The notes under the pieces: model-generated | Database searches by the model: none | Seen by the model: the letters and a program-made list of their open reading frames with translations, nothing else | What the model was told of the DNA's origin: nothing | Program-made: the position numbers and the translations under genes | Part shown: one piece after another, positions 7,797 through 17,006 of the stretch | Layout: the number at the start of each line of letters is the position of its first letter | How positions within the stretch are numbered: position 1 is the first letter of the stretch | From: JBBARC01 sp040400005 | Lineage (GTDB): Bacteria; Pseudomonadota; Alphaproteobacteria; Acetobacterales; Acetobacteraceae | Direction of reading: 5' to 3' | Assembly (NCBI GenBank): GCA_040400005.1 | Contig: JBBARC010000008.1 | Coordinates: 1-64,000, forward strand | Length of the DNA stretch: 64,000 nucleotides

Positions 7797-8699
7797 CTAC
7801 ACCCCGCACATGCCAGCAATGCCGCCGATCACCTGGGGCCAGATTTCGCGCGGCATGGCATGGCCCATGCCCGCCACCTCCATCATTTGGGCACCGGGAA
7901 TCGCGGCGGCGGTGGCGCGGCCGGCTTCTATGCGCACCAGCGGGTCTGGCACGCCGTGGATCACCAGCGTTGGCGCGCGCACCGTGGCGAGGCCTGCTTC
8001 GCGGTTGCCAGAGGCAAAAATCGCCAGCATCTGGCGGGCAACGCCGGCTGGGTTCAGCCCGCGGGCAAACATGCGGGCGGCGCGGGCGGGATCTAGCGCT
8101 TCCTCATCGGGGAAATCGCCGGCGCGCAGCACTTTCCAGCTGGCACAAAAACTATCGATATAGCCTTGGCGATCCAGCGCGGGCGCGCGCATCAGCACGG
8201 TCGTTGCTTCCGGCGTTGGCCCGGGCAGGGCGGGGTTGCCGGTGCTCGACATAATCGATGTCAGGCTGAGCACGCGGCTGGCAAAATGCACCGCCATTTC
8301 TTGGGCGATCATGCCGCCCATGGAGGCGCCGGCGATGTGGGCGGCTTTGATGCCGAGATGATCGAGCAGGCCTACCGCATCGGCTGCCATATCGCGCAGC
8401 AGATAGGGGGGCGCGATAGCCTCGCCACGCATCTGTTTCATCACCAGGTCCATGAGGTTCACCGCGGCGGACTTGTCCAGCCAGGTTGAGCGGCCGATGT
8501 CGCGGTTATCAAAGCGGATCACATACAAGCCGCGGCCGGCGAGGTCGGCGCAAAAATCATCGTCCCAAACCACCATTTGTGCGCCCAAACCCATGATCAG
8601 CAGCAAGGGGGTAGCGGCGGGGTCGCCAAAGCTGTCGTAACACAGGGTCATGCCGTTGGCGGGGGCAAAGGCTTCGGGGCTTGCGGTGATGGCGGTCAT
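7797..8699 (-). CDS. Alpha/beta hydrolase
   Basis: A 300-residue alpha/beta-hydrolase-fold protein. The oxyanion region is LIMGLGAQMVVWDDDF (about 34-49), the nucleophile elbow is GASMGG (about 123-128, Ser at 125), the acid lies in TLVIHGVPDPLV (about 248-259, Asp at 257), and the last His is in GMGHAMP (about 277-283). The arrangement resembles esterases and lactonases of the AB_hydrolase_1 group. It ends 18 bases after the hairpin repeat, is probably transcribed alone, and has a weak Shine-Dalgarno (GGGAGA). The substrate is unknown. Confidence 0.85.
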   Translation of the reverse strand: MTAITASPEAFAPANGMTLCYDSFGDPAATPLLLIMGLGAQMVVWDDDFCADLAGRGLYVIRFDNRDIGRSTWLDKSAAVNLMDLVMKQMRGEAIAPPYLLRDMAADAVGLLDHLGIKAAHIAGASMGGMIAQEMAVHFASRVLSLTSIMSSTGNPALPGPTPEATTVLMRAPALDRQGYIDSFCASWKVLRAGDFPDEEALDPARAARMFARGLNPAGVARQMLAIFASGNREAGLATVRAPTLVIHGVPDPLVRIEAGRATAAAIPGAQMMEVAGMGHAMPREIWPQVIGGIAGMCGV

Positions 8700-8872
8700 T
8701 TTTGTCTCCCATCGGGCAACGCGGTGCCCGGTGTTGCGTGCTACGGTGTTTGCTAGGCGCGAGATAGCAAAATGGTCAGGCCGGGCAAGGGTGTGGTAGG
8801 CGTGCGCGCGGTTGGGCCGCAGGGGTGCGCCGCCTCACCCAACAGCGGTTTCTCCCCAACATCAAGGTTAAC

Positions 8873-9214
8873 ATGCCCGACACGCAACCCTGCCCGATTT
8901 GCACCCTGGCTAATACCTACCCCGATGGACAAAGCTACGTTTGCGCAGATTGCGGCCATGAATGGCCGATGAACCAGGTGCTGGCGCCCGATGACACGCA
9001 AGCCAAGGTGGTGCGCGATGCCAACGGCACGCCGCTTGCGGATGGCGATACGGTTGTTTTGATCAAAGATTTAAAGGTCAAAGGATCATCGACCACGCTA
9101 AAAGTGGGCAGCAAGGTGAAAAGCATACGGCTGGTGGATGGCGACCACGAGGTCGACTGCAAAATGGATGGTGGCAGTTTTATGCTCAAAGCGGGCTATT
9201 TGCGTAAGGTTTAG
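8873..9214 (+). CDS. yjdM: PhnA/YjdM family zinc-ribbon protein
   Basis: A 113-residue cytoplasmic protein with the two-part PhnA/YjdM layout. An N-terminal zinc ribbon (CPICTLANTYPDGQSYVCADCGHEW, Cys at 7, 10, 25 and 28) is followed by a beta-rich C-terminal domain with DGDTVVLIKDLKVKGSS (about 58-74) and DCKMDGGSFMLKAGYLRKV at the end. The family's cellular role is not settled; despite the old phn name it is not a proven phosphonate enzyme. The ATG at 8873 gives the conserved start MPDTQPCPIC; a longer frame from 8825 adds nothing conserved. It is divergent from the alpha/beta hydrolase. Confidence 0.9.
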   Translation: MPDTQPCPICTLANTYPDGQSYVCADCGHEWPMNQVLAPDDTQAKVVRDANGTPLADGDTVVLIKDLKVKGSSTTLKVGSKVKSIRLVDGDHEVDCKMDGGSFMLKAGYLRKV

Positions 9215-9358
9215 GCACAGGTTTAGGCCGGGCCTTACGCGCGGGTTGATGCGCTGTTATGGCGGGCACATTTTCACACGAAATGCGTTGACGGGCTGCA
9301 GGCTTTGGGAAACTATCCGCGCCCAGGAAGTAACCATTAAAAATTGGGGAGCGTTTCG

Positions 9359-10681
9359 ATGCGCGTCGTTGTTGCTGCTGGCATGGTATTAGCAAGCTTT
9401 GCGGCGCCGACCGCCGCACCGGCGGCAACCCTTACAACCCTTGTGCAACTTCACGGCGTTGATGGCCAAGATGTGGTTGGCAACATCATCGGCCTGCCGG
9501 GCAGCATTCTGGGGGCCGGCCAAAGCAGCAGCACGGCAAACCAGTTCACCAAGCCGGCAACCGCGGGCGCTGCCTGGACCAACACAGTTATTCATCGCTT
9601 TCCGGCGTTTGCCGGCGATGGCGCCTACCCATCGGGCGGGCTGATCGCCGCGGGCGGGCTGGTGTTTGGCACCACCAGCGGCGGCGGTAATATGGCGTGT
9701 GCCAATGGCTGCGGCACGGTATTTCAGCTCACCCCGCCGGCAACCCCAGGCGGCAGTTGGACCGAAACCCAGTTGCTGGTGATGGGGCCAGATGCCAACG
9801 GTTTTCAACCGAGCGGCACGCCTTTGATTAAGGGCGGCACCACGCTGTTCACCACTGCCATTCATGCCGCCAACGATGTGCCGCGCCCGGGCAGCACCGC
9901 AGGTGCTGTGGGTGGCGTGGTGTTTGCCTTGGCCCGACCTGCCAGCGGCACCGGGCCGTGGCCCGAAACGGTGATCCATCATTTTGATGCGTCAAGCTTA
10001 GATGGCGATACCCCTTTTGGCCCGCTGACCCTGGCGCCGGATCATTCGATCTACGGTACCAGTTTTACCGGCGGCAAATGCAACCAGGGCACAGTGTATC
10101 GGCTGGCCCCACCGGCCCTTAAAACCGGTGTTTGGACCGAAACCCTGGTGCATGAGTTTGGCGCCACCGCCACCGGCTGCGATTATGATGATGGCGAGCA
10201 GCCAGTGGCGGGCGTTGCCGCCGCCGGCGGTAAACTTTATGGCACCACGCGGGGCGGTACTGGCCTGGGCTGCGGCACAGCGTTTATGATTACCCCCGGC
10301 ACCACCCCCGCCTACCAAAAAATTTACAAATTTGGCCAAACCGCCACCGATGCCTGTTCGCCGCAGGCGCCGGTGCGGGTGGATGCAACCGGCGTGGTGT
10401 TTGGCACATCGGTGTTTGGGGGCAGTGCCGCCCATTCGATCGAATGCCCGGCTGGGTGCGGCACGGTCTATCAGCTCACGCCGCAAGCGGCTGGGCAGCC
10501 ATATGTTGCAACCGTTTTGCAAAGCTTTGCGGGTGGCACCGACGGTAGCGAACCGCGCACCAACCTTCTGGGCGGGCCAGCGGAAGGCTTTTTCGGGGTA
10601 GCCAGCCACGGCGGGTTCGCCGCCGACACTGCGGTGCCCGATTACCAATCGTTCGGCACGCTGTATAAATTCAAACCTTAA
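9359..10681 (+). CDS. Secreted GloVer-repeat protein (TIGR03803 repeats)
   Basis: A 440-residue exported protein. The signal peptide is MRVVVAAGMVLASFAAPTAAPAA; the ATG at 9359 follows GGGGAG at 8 bases. The mature part consists of at least five repeats of about 55-65 residues of the form (V/I/L)(Y/F)GT(T/S)...GG...GT(V/A)(F/Y)-L-P, seen at LVFGTTSGGG, IYGTSFTGGK, LYGTTRGGTG, VFGTSVFGGS and FFGVASHGGF, each followed by a GTVYxL strand. These GloVer repeats probably build a beta-propeller. Unlike many family members there is no sorting signal at the C-terminus. Function unknown; perhaps a surface-associated or binding protein. Confidence 0.85.
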   Translation: MRVVVAAGMVLASFAAPTAAPAATLTTLVQLHGVDGQDVVGNIIGLPGSILGAGQSSSTANQFTKPATAGAAWTNTVIHRFPAFAGDGAYPSGGLIAAGGLVFGTTSGGGNMACANGCGTVFQLTPPATPGGSWTETQLLVMGPDANGFQPSGTPLIKGGTTLFTTAIHAANDVPRPGSTAGAVGGVVFALARPASGTGPWPETVIHHFDASSLDGDTPFGPLTLAPDHSIYGTSFTGGKCNQGTVYRLAPPALKTGVWTETLVHEFGATATGCDYDDGEQPVAGVAAAGGKLYGTTRGGTGLGCGTAFMITPGTTPAYQKIYKFGQTATDACSPQAPVRVDATGVVFGTSVFGGSAAHSIECPAGCGTVYQLTPQAAGQPYVATVLQSFAGGTDGSEPRTNLLGGPAEGFFGVASHGGFAADTAVPDYQSFGTLYKFKP

Positions 10682-10772
10682 ACTGCGTCTCACCGGCAAG
10701 GTGGCCCAAACCGCCGGGCAGGCGCTGCAAACGCGTGACACGCGGCCCCGGCTGTGGTGAACCCTTGCCGCC

Positions 10773-11984
10773 ATGGCGAAGGTGGCAATTATTGGCGCAG
10801 GCCCAGCCGGGCTGATCGCTGCTGAACATCTGGCCGGGATTGGCCATCGGGTAACTGTGTACGATCAGATGCCATCGCCCGCGCGGAAATTTTTGCTTGC
10901 CGGCCGCGGCGGGCTTAACCTGACCCATACGGAGCCACCGCCGGCATTTTTGGCGCGTTATGGGCTTGCTGCCGATTTTCTGGCGCCGGCGCTGGCGGGT
11001 TTTACCGCGCAAGACCTGATCGCGTGGTGTGAAAATTTGGGCCAGCCGGTCTATGTTGGCAGTTCCGGCCGAGTTTTTCCGCGCGTTTTTAAAACGGCCC
11101 CTTTGCTGCGCGCCTGGTTGCGCAGGCTAGATGGCATGGGCGTTGTGTTTGCGCCGCGCCATCAGTGGCTGGGGTGGGCTGGCCCCGCGTGGCACTTTGG
11201 CACGCCAGATGGCGATGTCGCGGTTACCGCTGATGCCACATTATTGGCACTCGGCGGGGCATCTTGGCCGCGTATGGGGGCGACCGGCGCGTGGACCAGT
11301 ATTTTACGTGCGCGCGGGGTAAAAATTGCCGATTTGCGGCCCAGCAATTGTGCCGTGCGCATTGCCTGGTCGGATGTGCTGGTGGCCCGCTTTGCTGGGC
11401 AACCGCTGAAACGCATCGCGGTAACGGCGGCCGGCCAAACGATGCGCGGCGAAGCGGTGATCACGCAAACAGGCTTGGAAGGTGGCGCGGTGTACGCCCT
11501 ATCCGGGCTGCTACGGGCTGCCCTGGATGCTGATGGCGGCGCTGAACTGACCGTGGATTTGCGGCCCGATATCGCCATGGCCGACATGGCGGCCCGGGTA
11601 GATGGCGCGCGCCAGGGCCAGTCTTTGCCCAATTTTTTGCGCCGCCAGATCAAACTTTCGCCGGCAGCTGTGGGGCTGGTGCAGGAAGCCCTGCATGCCG
11701 GCAAGGCCAGCATGCGATTGAGCCAGTTGATCAAGGCGATGCCGCTAACCGTGTCGGCGCTGGCGCCGATCGATCGGGCGATTTCCAGTGCTGGCGGCAT
11801 TATGCGCGGCGAGCTTGATGCGCACCTGATGATCGAACGCTTGCCGGGCGTGTTCGCCGCCGGCGAAATGCTGGATTGGGAAGCCCCTACCGGCGGGTAT
11901 TTGCTGCAAGCCTGTTTCAGCACCGGCATGCTGGCCGCCTGTGGCATGGCCAGTTGGCTTGCGGAGAACGCGCCGTTAGCCTGA
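10773..11984 (+). CDS. NAD(P)/FAD-dependent oxidoreductase, TIGR03862/HI0933 type
   Basis: A 403-residue flavoprotein. The N-terminal dinucleotide fold is VAIIGAGPAGLIAAEHLA (about 4-21), followed by the family hallmark SPARKFLLAGRGGLNLTH (about 37-54). The C-terminal FAD-contacting segment is GVFAAGEMLDWEAPTGGYLLQ (about 357-378). The TIGR03862 group has no assigned reaction, though relatives of HI0933/BaiN handle unsaturated substrates. It is probably transcribed alone; the ATG at 10773 has a modest Shine-Dalgarno. Next to the polysaccharide genes but not obviously linked to them. Confidence 0.88.
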   Translation: MAKVAIIGAGPAGLIAAEHLAGIGHRVTVYDQMPSPARKFLLAGRGGLNLTHTEPPPAFLARYGLAADFLAPALAGFTAQDLIAWCENLGQPVYVGSSGRVFPRVFKTAPLLRAWLRRLDGMGVVFAPRHQWLGWAGPAWHFGTPDGDVAVTADATLLALGGASWPRMGATGAWTSILRARGVKIADLRPSNCAVRIAWSDVLVARFAGQPLKRIAVTAAGQTMRGEAVITQTGLEGGAVYALSGLLRAALDADGGAELTVDLRPDIAMADMAARVDGARQGQSLPNFLRRQIKLSPAAVGLVQEALHAGKASMRLSQLIKAMPLTVSALAPIDRAISSAGGIMRGELDAHLMIERLPGVFAAGEMLDWEAPTGGYLLQACFSTGMLAACGMASWLAENAPLA

Positions 11985-12113
11985 TGGTGAGATGCGGATG
12001 TGCCGCTATACGTAACGCTACCAGTGTACTACTCTGGCCAAATGCAACCCGGCCAAATGCTATCTGGCGCCGGGCCACAATCGCACCCCAACCTTGGGAA
12101 ATTTTCCACCTTA

Positions 12114-13379
12114 ATGCCTAACCGTGCCCCCCCCGTTGCCCCCCCTTTCGCACCGATACTGGTGTTTGAAATGACCTGGACCGGCACCGTGCATGCGCCC
12201 GGCAATGGGGCAACATTGCAAACCATAGCGCGCGCTTTTCCCAACCACCCTATTCATGTGTTCGCCGACCGCTTGCATTTGGCCGAATTGCGCGCGAACC
12301 CAGCCCTTGCCGGCAACCCGCGTGTGCGTTTTCACGAGATCACGGTCAGCCGCCATTACCAAACCCGCACGGCGGTGGTGTCCCTACGCCGGTTGGCGCA
12401 CGAAGCGGCCACGCTGTGGCGCGGCTGGCGCCACGTGCGCCCGGCCAATGGCTGCCTGATGATGCTGCTGTCAGCGACATCCACCGCGGTGGTGGCGGCA
12501 TCTGTTTTTGCCCGGCTGAGCCGGCGGGTGCGGGTGCAGATTGGGCTGCATGGTAATCTGAACGAAATCAGTGGCTGGCGATCACGTAACCCGGTTAAGC
12601 GCGCGTTAGACCTGACCGCGGCACTGGCGGCGAACCACGATGGAAAATTGCGGTTTTTGGTGCTGGAAACCAGTATCAAAACAGAATTAGCCCACCGCTT
12701 TTCCGCAACGATTGCACATACCGATGTGCTGCCGCTGCCAATTAACAGTGTGGAGATGGGCAGCACCGCGAACGATGGCGCCATGCCGGTAGAACAAGGC
12801 CGCGAAATTTGGCCCCCGGTGCCGTTGCGTATCGGCTTTGTTGGCCAGGCGACCATTGCCAAGGGGGTGGATATTTTTCTTGCCCTGGCGCGCGACCTGC
12901 AACACCGTTTGGGCGGGCGGGTTGCTTTTGATCTGATCGGCCGCGCCCTGCCAGGAACCGACATGACCCAGTTTGGGTTTTTGGCGAACCCGCCAACCAC
13001 CGCGCATTTAACCCGGGCGGCGTTCATCGCCCGGTTGCAGGCGCAGCACTACGTGATGCTGCCGCTGCGCCCAGGGTATTATGATCTGGCGACCAGTGGT
13101 GCGCTGATTGATGCGCTGACCTGGTTAAAACCGGTGATCGCCACGCGTGTGGGTTTTGTTGCCGACATGTTCGCGGCCGGCGGCGATATCGGCTATTTGT
13201 GCGAAACCGCCAGCGCGTTGACCGAAACCGTTGAGCAGCTTATCGCCAGCCCCGATGTAGCCCGCTATGCACGCCAGGTTGAGGCCTTGCGTGCGCTGCG
13301 CGCCCAGCGCACGCCAGACGCCTTGGCCGCCAACTACCGATCTATCATCACCACGCATTTTCCGGGGGTACTGACTTGA
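12114..13379 (+). CDS. GT-B fold glycosyltransferase (family 4-like), putative
   Basis: A 421-residue protein with the two-lobe look of GT-B transferases. The N-lobe begins ILVFEMTWTGTVHAPGN with HVFADRLHL further on; the C-lobe starts with LRIGFVGQATIAKGVDIFLALA (about 239-259) and contains YVMLPLRPGYYDLATSGALIDALTWLKPVIAT (about 315-350), which stands where GT4 enzymes bind the nucleotide sugar. The usual EX7E motif is not evident, so it is a diverged member. The ATG at 12114 is preferred over the longer frame from 12000, which lacks conservation and a Shine-Dalgarno. It is followed at once by another glycosyltransferase and a flippase, hence a role in assembly of a surface polysaccharide. 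Confidence 0.7.
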   Translation: MPNRAPPVAPPFAPILVFEMTWTGTVHAPGNGATLQTIARAFPNHPIHVFADRLHLAELRANPALAGNPRVRFHEITVSRHYQTRTAVVSLRRLAHEAATLWRGWRHVRPANGCLMMLLSATSTAVVAASVFARLSRRVRVQIGLHGNLNEISGWRSRNPVKRALDLTAALAANHDGKLRFLVLETSIKTELAHRFSATIAHTDVLPLPINSVEMGSTANDGAMPVEQGREIWPPVPLRIGFVGQATIAKGVDIFLALARDLQHRLGGRVAFDLIGRALPGTDMTQFGFLANPPTTAHLTRAAFIARLQAQHYVMLPLRPGYYDLATSGALIDALTWLKPVIATRVGFVADMFAAGGDIGYLCETASALTETVEQLIASPDVARYARQVEALRALRAQRTPDALAANYRSIITTHFPGVLT

Positions 13380-13381
13380 TC

Positions 13382-14698
13382 ATGGCTACCACCGGCACTC
13401 GCAGCGCCCCCCCCGCTGCGCCCCTTGGCCAGCCCCCTGGCCCGCCCCCTGGCCCGCCCCTTGGCCCGCCCCCTGGTGCTGCTATGGGGCGGTGCCTAAT
13501 TGTGACTAACGTGTTTGCCCCGATGCATGGCGGGTCGGCATCGGTGTATGAAAATTTGGCACATTTTGGCCACGGGCAAGTGTCGGTGCTGGCGCCGTTC
13601 TGCGATTATATCAGCGGGCAAGAACTGCCGGGCTGGCGCGCCTATGACGACACCGCCGATTTTACTGTGCATCGCCTGGCCTTGTTGCGCACCCGCATGA
13701 TGCCGCCGCAATCGCTCGGGCCACGTCTGGTGCTGGCGCTGCGCGAATTGGCGATACGCACCCGGGTGATGCTGCACATTGCCCGCTACCAGCGCGGTGA
13801 AGCGATCACCACGGTGTGTATCGGCGAATTGGTTGCCGGCGGGTGGCTTGCCAGCGCCTGCCGGTTGCTTGGCCTGCGCACAGTCATTTACGTGCACGGC
13901 GAAGAAATTAGCACGGTTGATGGTTACGACCCCGATCGCCATCGGCGCCGCGCCTGCCTGCATAATGCCGATGCGGTGGTGACCGTGAGCCGCTTCACCC
14001 AGGATATGCTGGTGGGCATGATGGGGGTGCTGCCGGCGAAAATAACGCTGATCCCCAATGGGGTGGACCTGACCCGGTTTGCCCCCCGGCCGCGGCGCGA
14101 GGATTTGATGGCGCGTTACCAGCTTGCCGGGCATCGCGTGCTGCTAACCGTGGGGCGGTTATCGGCGCGCAAAGGCATGGACCGGGTGATCGACAGCCTG
14201 CCGGCGTTGCTGCGTGATATGCCAGATTTGATTTATCTGCTGGTGGGTGATGGCAGCATACGCGCCGATCTGCAGGCGCGCGCCGAGGCCTTAGGCGTGC
14301 GCCACGCTGTGGTATTTGCCGGTGCGGTATCGGGTGGCGAGCTGGCCGATCATTACGCCTTGGCCGATGTGTTTATCATGGCCAACCGCACCATGCCCGA
14401 TGGCGATACCGAAGGGTTTGGCATTGTTTTTCTGGAAGCCAATGCGTGCGGTATTCCGGTGATCGCCGGCAGTGCCGGCGGCAGCGTTGATGCGGTGACC
14501 GATGGGGTGAATGGGTTATTGGTGGACGGTGCCAACCCGCATTCTATCGTCGCGGGCGTTACCCGCTTATTTGCCGATAGCGATTTGCGCGCGCGCCTGC
14601 GCACCCAGGGGCTGGCGGCAGCAGCGCGATCGGGCTGGGCCGAGCGGGCTGCACGCTTTCTGAGCGTGTGCGCCTGCCCTGCGCCGCCGCCGATCTGA
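13382..14698 (+). CDS. Glycosyltransferase family 4 protein with proline-rich N-terminus
   Basis: A 438-residue GT4 enzyme. After a low-complexity start (about residues 10-33, Pro/Gly-rich) comes the N-lobe CLIVTNVFAPMHGGSASVYE, a hinge KITLIPNGVDLTRF (about 220-233), LLTVGRLSARKGMDRVIDSL (about 250-269) and the nucleotide-sugar motif EGFGIVFLEANACGIPVIAG (about 340-359; the EX7E pair). The gene begins 2 nt after the stop of the previous transferase. The start at 13382 reads through a tract of 12-bp imperfect repeats, and an internal ATG at 13484 would give a protein without it. Cytoplasmic or membrane-associated; donor and acceptor sugars unknown. Confidence 0.88.
   Translation: MATTGTRSAPPAAPLGQPPGPPPGPPLGPPPGAAMGRCLIVTNVFAPMHGGSASVYENLAHFGHGQVSVLAPFCDYISGQELPGWRAYDDTADFTVHRLALLRTRMMPPQSLGPRLVLALRELAIRTRVMLHIARYQRGEAITTVCIGELVAGGWLASACRLLGLRTVIYVHGEEISTVDGYDPDRHRRRACLHNADAVVTVSRFTQDMLVGMMGVLPAKITLIPNGVDLTRFAPRPRREDLMARYQLAGHRVLLTVGRLSARKGMDRVIDSLPALLRDMPDLIYLLVGDGSIRADLQARAEALGVRHAVVFAGAVSGGELADHYALADVFIMANRTMPDGDTEGFGIVFLEANACGIPVIAGSAGGSVDAVTDGVNGLLVDGANPHSIVAGVTRLFADSDLRARLRTQGLAAAARSGWAERAARFLSVCACPAPPPI
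13416..13475 (+). repeat. Tandem Pro/Gly-coding repeats
   Basis: Four to five imperfect 12-bp units of the CCTGGCCCGCCC kind in a row, coding for PPGPPPGPPLGPPPG near the start of the second glycosyltransferase. Such tracts change length by slippage. Because 12 is a multiple of three, length changes would keep the frame. Confidence 0.75.
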
Positions 14699-14719
14699 TC
14701 AGAACCGGATACCATTCAG

Positions 14720-16228
14720 ATGATGACCGCGGCTGATACCAGCCACGCCGATATTCAGCGCAAAGTTGTGCGCAGCGCCACCTGGATGGTGGCGCTGCGC
14801 ATCGCCATGCGGGTGATCAGCGTCATCAGCCAGTTGATCATGGTGCGGTTGCTAACCCCCAGCGATTTTGGCCTCGTGGCAGGGGCAGGTGTTGCCTATG
14901 CTATATTGGATGGGCTGACCGAAACATCGATGACCCTATTACTGGTGCAGATGCACGCGCCAGACCGCCAGCATTACGATACCGCCTGGACCCTGGTTGC
15001 CCTGCGCGGCCTGCTGGTGGGGGTTTTGTTGTGGTTAAGCGGCCCGTTGATGGCACAATACCTGCATGATGCGCGCGTGCTGGGAATTGTGCGCGTGATG
15101 GCGATTGTGCCGATAGTGCAGGGGCTGGAAAGCGTCGGCATGATCCGCCTGCAGCGCGATCTGCAATTCGGCCGGATTTTCTTCTATCAACTGACCAACA
15201 AGGCGGTTGGGTTTCTCACCGCCCTGCCACTGGCGCTAATGTATCGCAGCTACTGGGCGCTGGTGCTGGGCGGTGCTGCCGCGCGGTTGGTATCTATCCC
15301 GTTATCGTATGTGTTATCGCCGCATCGGCCGCGATTTTCACTGGCGGGTGCCCGGGCGATGATGCATTTCTCGAAATGGCTATTGGTGACCAATCTGCTG
15401 ACCATGGTTGATAATTCCATGATGGCAATGATCTTGGTGCGCGTCGCCGATCTGCGGGCTTTAGGCTTATATCAGGTATCGTACGATTTAGCAGCGTTAC
15501 CAGCCAGCGAGATTGCCGCCCCAGTGCGGCGGCCAATGCACGCGGGATATGCCCGGGTGGCGGATGATCTGGCTGCTTTTCGCCAGCAAGTGCTGAGCGG
15601 CCTTGGTGTGTTGGTGGCGGTGATGGTGCCAATGGCGGCGGGGATTGCGGCAACCGCACCCTACGTGGTGCATGTCGCCCTGGGCCCACAATGGGGCGAT
15701 GCAACCCCAGTTTTGGCGTTGGCCGCAGTGTATACAATGTTTGATGCCATTGGGCACTTCACCGGTGGCATTTATATGGTGTGCAACGCGCAGCGGCGCT
15801 ATGTGGCGATTATGGCGGCGTGTTTGGCGTTACGTCTGGCGTTGGTGGTGCCGACCGCCATTTATGGCGGCGTGGTGGCGGCTGTTGCCGTGCTGGCGTT
15901 GACCGCTGTGGTCAATGCGGTGGTTTGGTTCGCCGGTTTGCGCACATTGATTGGTGTAACTACCGCCGATCTGGTGCGGCCGGTGTGGCGTAGTTTTGCC
16001 GCAAGCCTGGTGATGCTTGCGGCGTTGGCAAGTATTGAAACGGTTTGGCCGCGAAGCACGCAGTTTGCCACAATGCTGGTGCAATGGGGGGCGCTGTGTG
16101 CGCTGGGCGCGGGTGTTCATATCGCAACCCAGCTTACCCTATGGCGCTTGGGCGGTGCCGGGGCGGGGCCAGAGGCGGCCTTGTTGGCGGCCTTGTCGGC
16201 GGCGATCAGGGCCCGGTTTGCCAAGTAG
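14720..16228 (+). CDS. Oligosaccharide flippase (Wzx/PST-like)
   Basis: A 502-residue protein with about 12-14 hydrophobic segments, of the polysaccharide-transport branch of the MOP superfamily. The first helix region VVRSATWMVALRIAMRVISVISQLIMVRLLTPSDFGLVA (about 12-54) is typical: this family starts with a positively charged helix followed by a RLLTPxDFG motif. It would flip lipid-linked sugar units across the inner membrane. It follows the two glycosyltransferases by 21 nt and completes the small envelope-polysaccharide block. No polymerase (Wzy) or chain-length protein is seen in the window, so the pathway is incomplete here. Confidence 0.88.
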   Translation: MMTAADTSHADIQRKVVRSATWMVALRIAMRVISVISQLIMVRLLTPSDFGLVAGAGVAYAILDGLTETSMTLLLVQMHAPDRQHYDTAWTLVALRGLLVGVLLWLSGPLMAQYLHDARVLGIVRVMAIVPIVQGLESVGMIRLQRDLQFGRIFFYQLTNKAVGFLTALPLALMYRSYWALVLGGAAARLVSIPLSYVLSPHRPRFSLAGARAMMHFSKWLLVTNLLTMVDNSMMAMILVRVADLRALGLYQVSYDLAALPASEIAAPVRRPMHAGYARVADDLAAFRQQVLSGLGVLVAVMVPMAAGIAATAPYVVHVALGPQWGDATPVLALAAVYTMFDAIGHFTGGIYMVCNAQRRYVAIMAACLALRLALVVPTAIYGGVVAAVAVLALTAVVNAVVWFAGLRTLIGVTTADLVRPVWRSFAASLVMLAALASIETVWPRSTQFATMLVQWGALCALGAGVHIATQLTLWRLGGAGAGPEAALLAALSAAIRARFAK

Positions 16229-16238
16229 TTTGTGCCAA

Positions 16239-16868
16239 TCATTTTACCGAAAGTAAAATAATCTGGGCGAGAGCCGCCGCCAGCGCCAGCACCAGGCCCA
16301 CCCATAGGCGGGGGCCGACGAACAAGCGCAGCATGCTGGTGGTTGGAAACGAAAAAGTTTCAGCCGTACCAAGTGATTTGAACGCATGAATATCTTTGAA
16401 ACGGGTGTCTGTTGCAAGTTCGGCTAGGTCGCGGCGGCTGCGGTAACGCATAAACCCAATAATGGTCCAGCCGGGGTCGGGCGGCACCTGCCAGGCATCG
16501 AAATAACCGCCCGCCTTGCGTGCAACAATCGCCGGGTGGCCGCCGCGCAGCATCAGGCGGCGGATAAAATGTTTGCTGTAATGCATCAGCATGTCGCGCG
16601 CCGGCACGGTTTGCCCGGTGACCGGGTGGGTGACCGTGCCCGGCTGGATGCGCACCAGGTTGAGCATAACAAATTCGCGGCCATCGTCTTCTTGCAAGAA
16701 GTGCTTGAAAATCGCTAAATCGTTTTTGCCTTCCGTGCCGGTGTCCCGCGCGCGTTGCAGGTAGGTTTCGATTTCTGCCGGGCTTAATTTGCCACGCCAG
16801 TTGTCGTAAAATAGCCGAAACCCGGCATATAAACCGGCCGCTATTGCCCATACCCAAAAACTAGTCAT
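16239..16868 (-). CDS. Membrane-anchored protein of unknown function (dimeric alpha/beta-barrel-like)
   Basis: A 209-residue protein with an N-terminal helix (FWVWAIAAGLYAGFRLFYD, about 3-21) and a C-terminal helix (VGLVLALAAALAQIILLS). The part in between has FVMLNLVRIQPGT, GGHPAIVARKAGGYFDAW and GWTIIGFMRYRSRRDLAELA, which resembles the ferredoxin-like barrel of DUF1330/NIPSNAP proteins (compare the DUF1330 gene at 25838, which reads IVMVNLLKFRDR and GGKVIFAG). The ATG at 16868 was chosen because the frame upstream runs into a low-complexity G/T tract. It is convergent with the flippase. Function unknown. Confidence 0.65.
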   Translation of the reverse strand: MTSFWVWAIAAGLYAGFRLFYDNWRGKLSPAEIETYLQRARDTGTEGKNDLAIFKHFLQEDDGREFVMLNLVRIQPGTVTHPVTGQTVPARDMLMHYSKHFIRRLMLRGGHPAIVARKAGGYFDAWQVPPDPGWTIIGFMRYRSRRDLAELATDTRFKDIHAFKSLGTAETFSFPTTSMLRLFVGPRLWVGLVLALAAALAQIILLSVK

Positions 16869-17006
16869 CGGCCGAATTCCCCCCAGATGCGGTATGTGGC
16901 GCCGCCCTTGCTGGGACACAATATGGCATGTATCGTGCCAAAACAATGGCGGGTTTTTTTCCGGTTTTTTTCGGGTTTTTTTCCGGGGGGTGGGGGGGCG
17001 TCGTAG

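Noticed and set aside
16869..17006. Low-complexity T- and G-rich tract (about 16950-17000) as part of a longer protein or as a promoter
   Set aside because: The frames through it give only Lys/Pro or Gly runs; it is more likely a slippage-prone spacer between two divergent genes. I see no promoter elements that I would defend.
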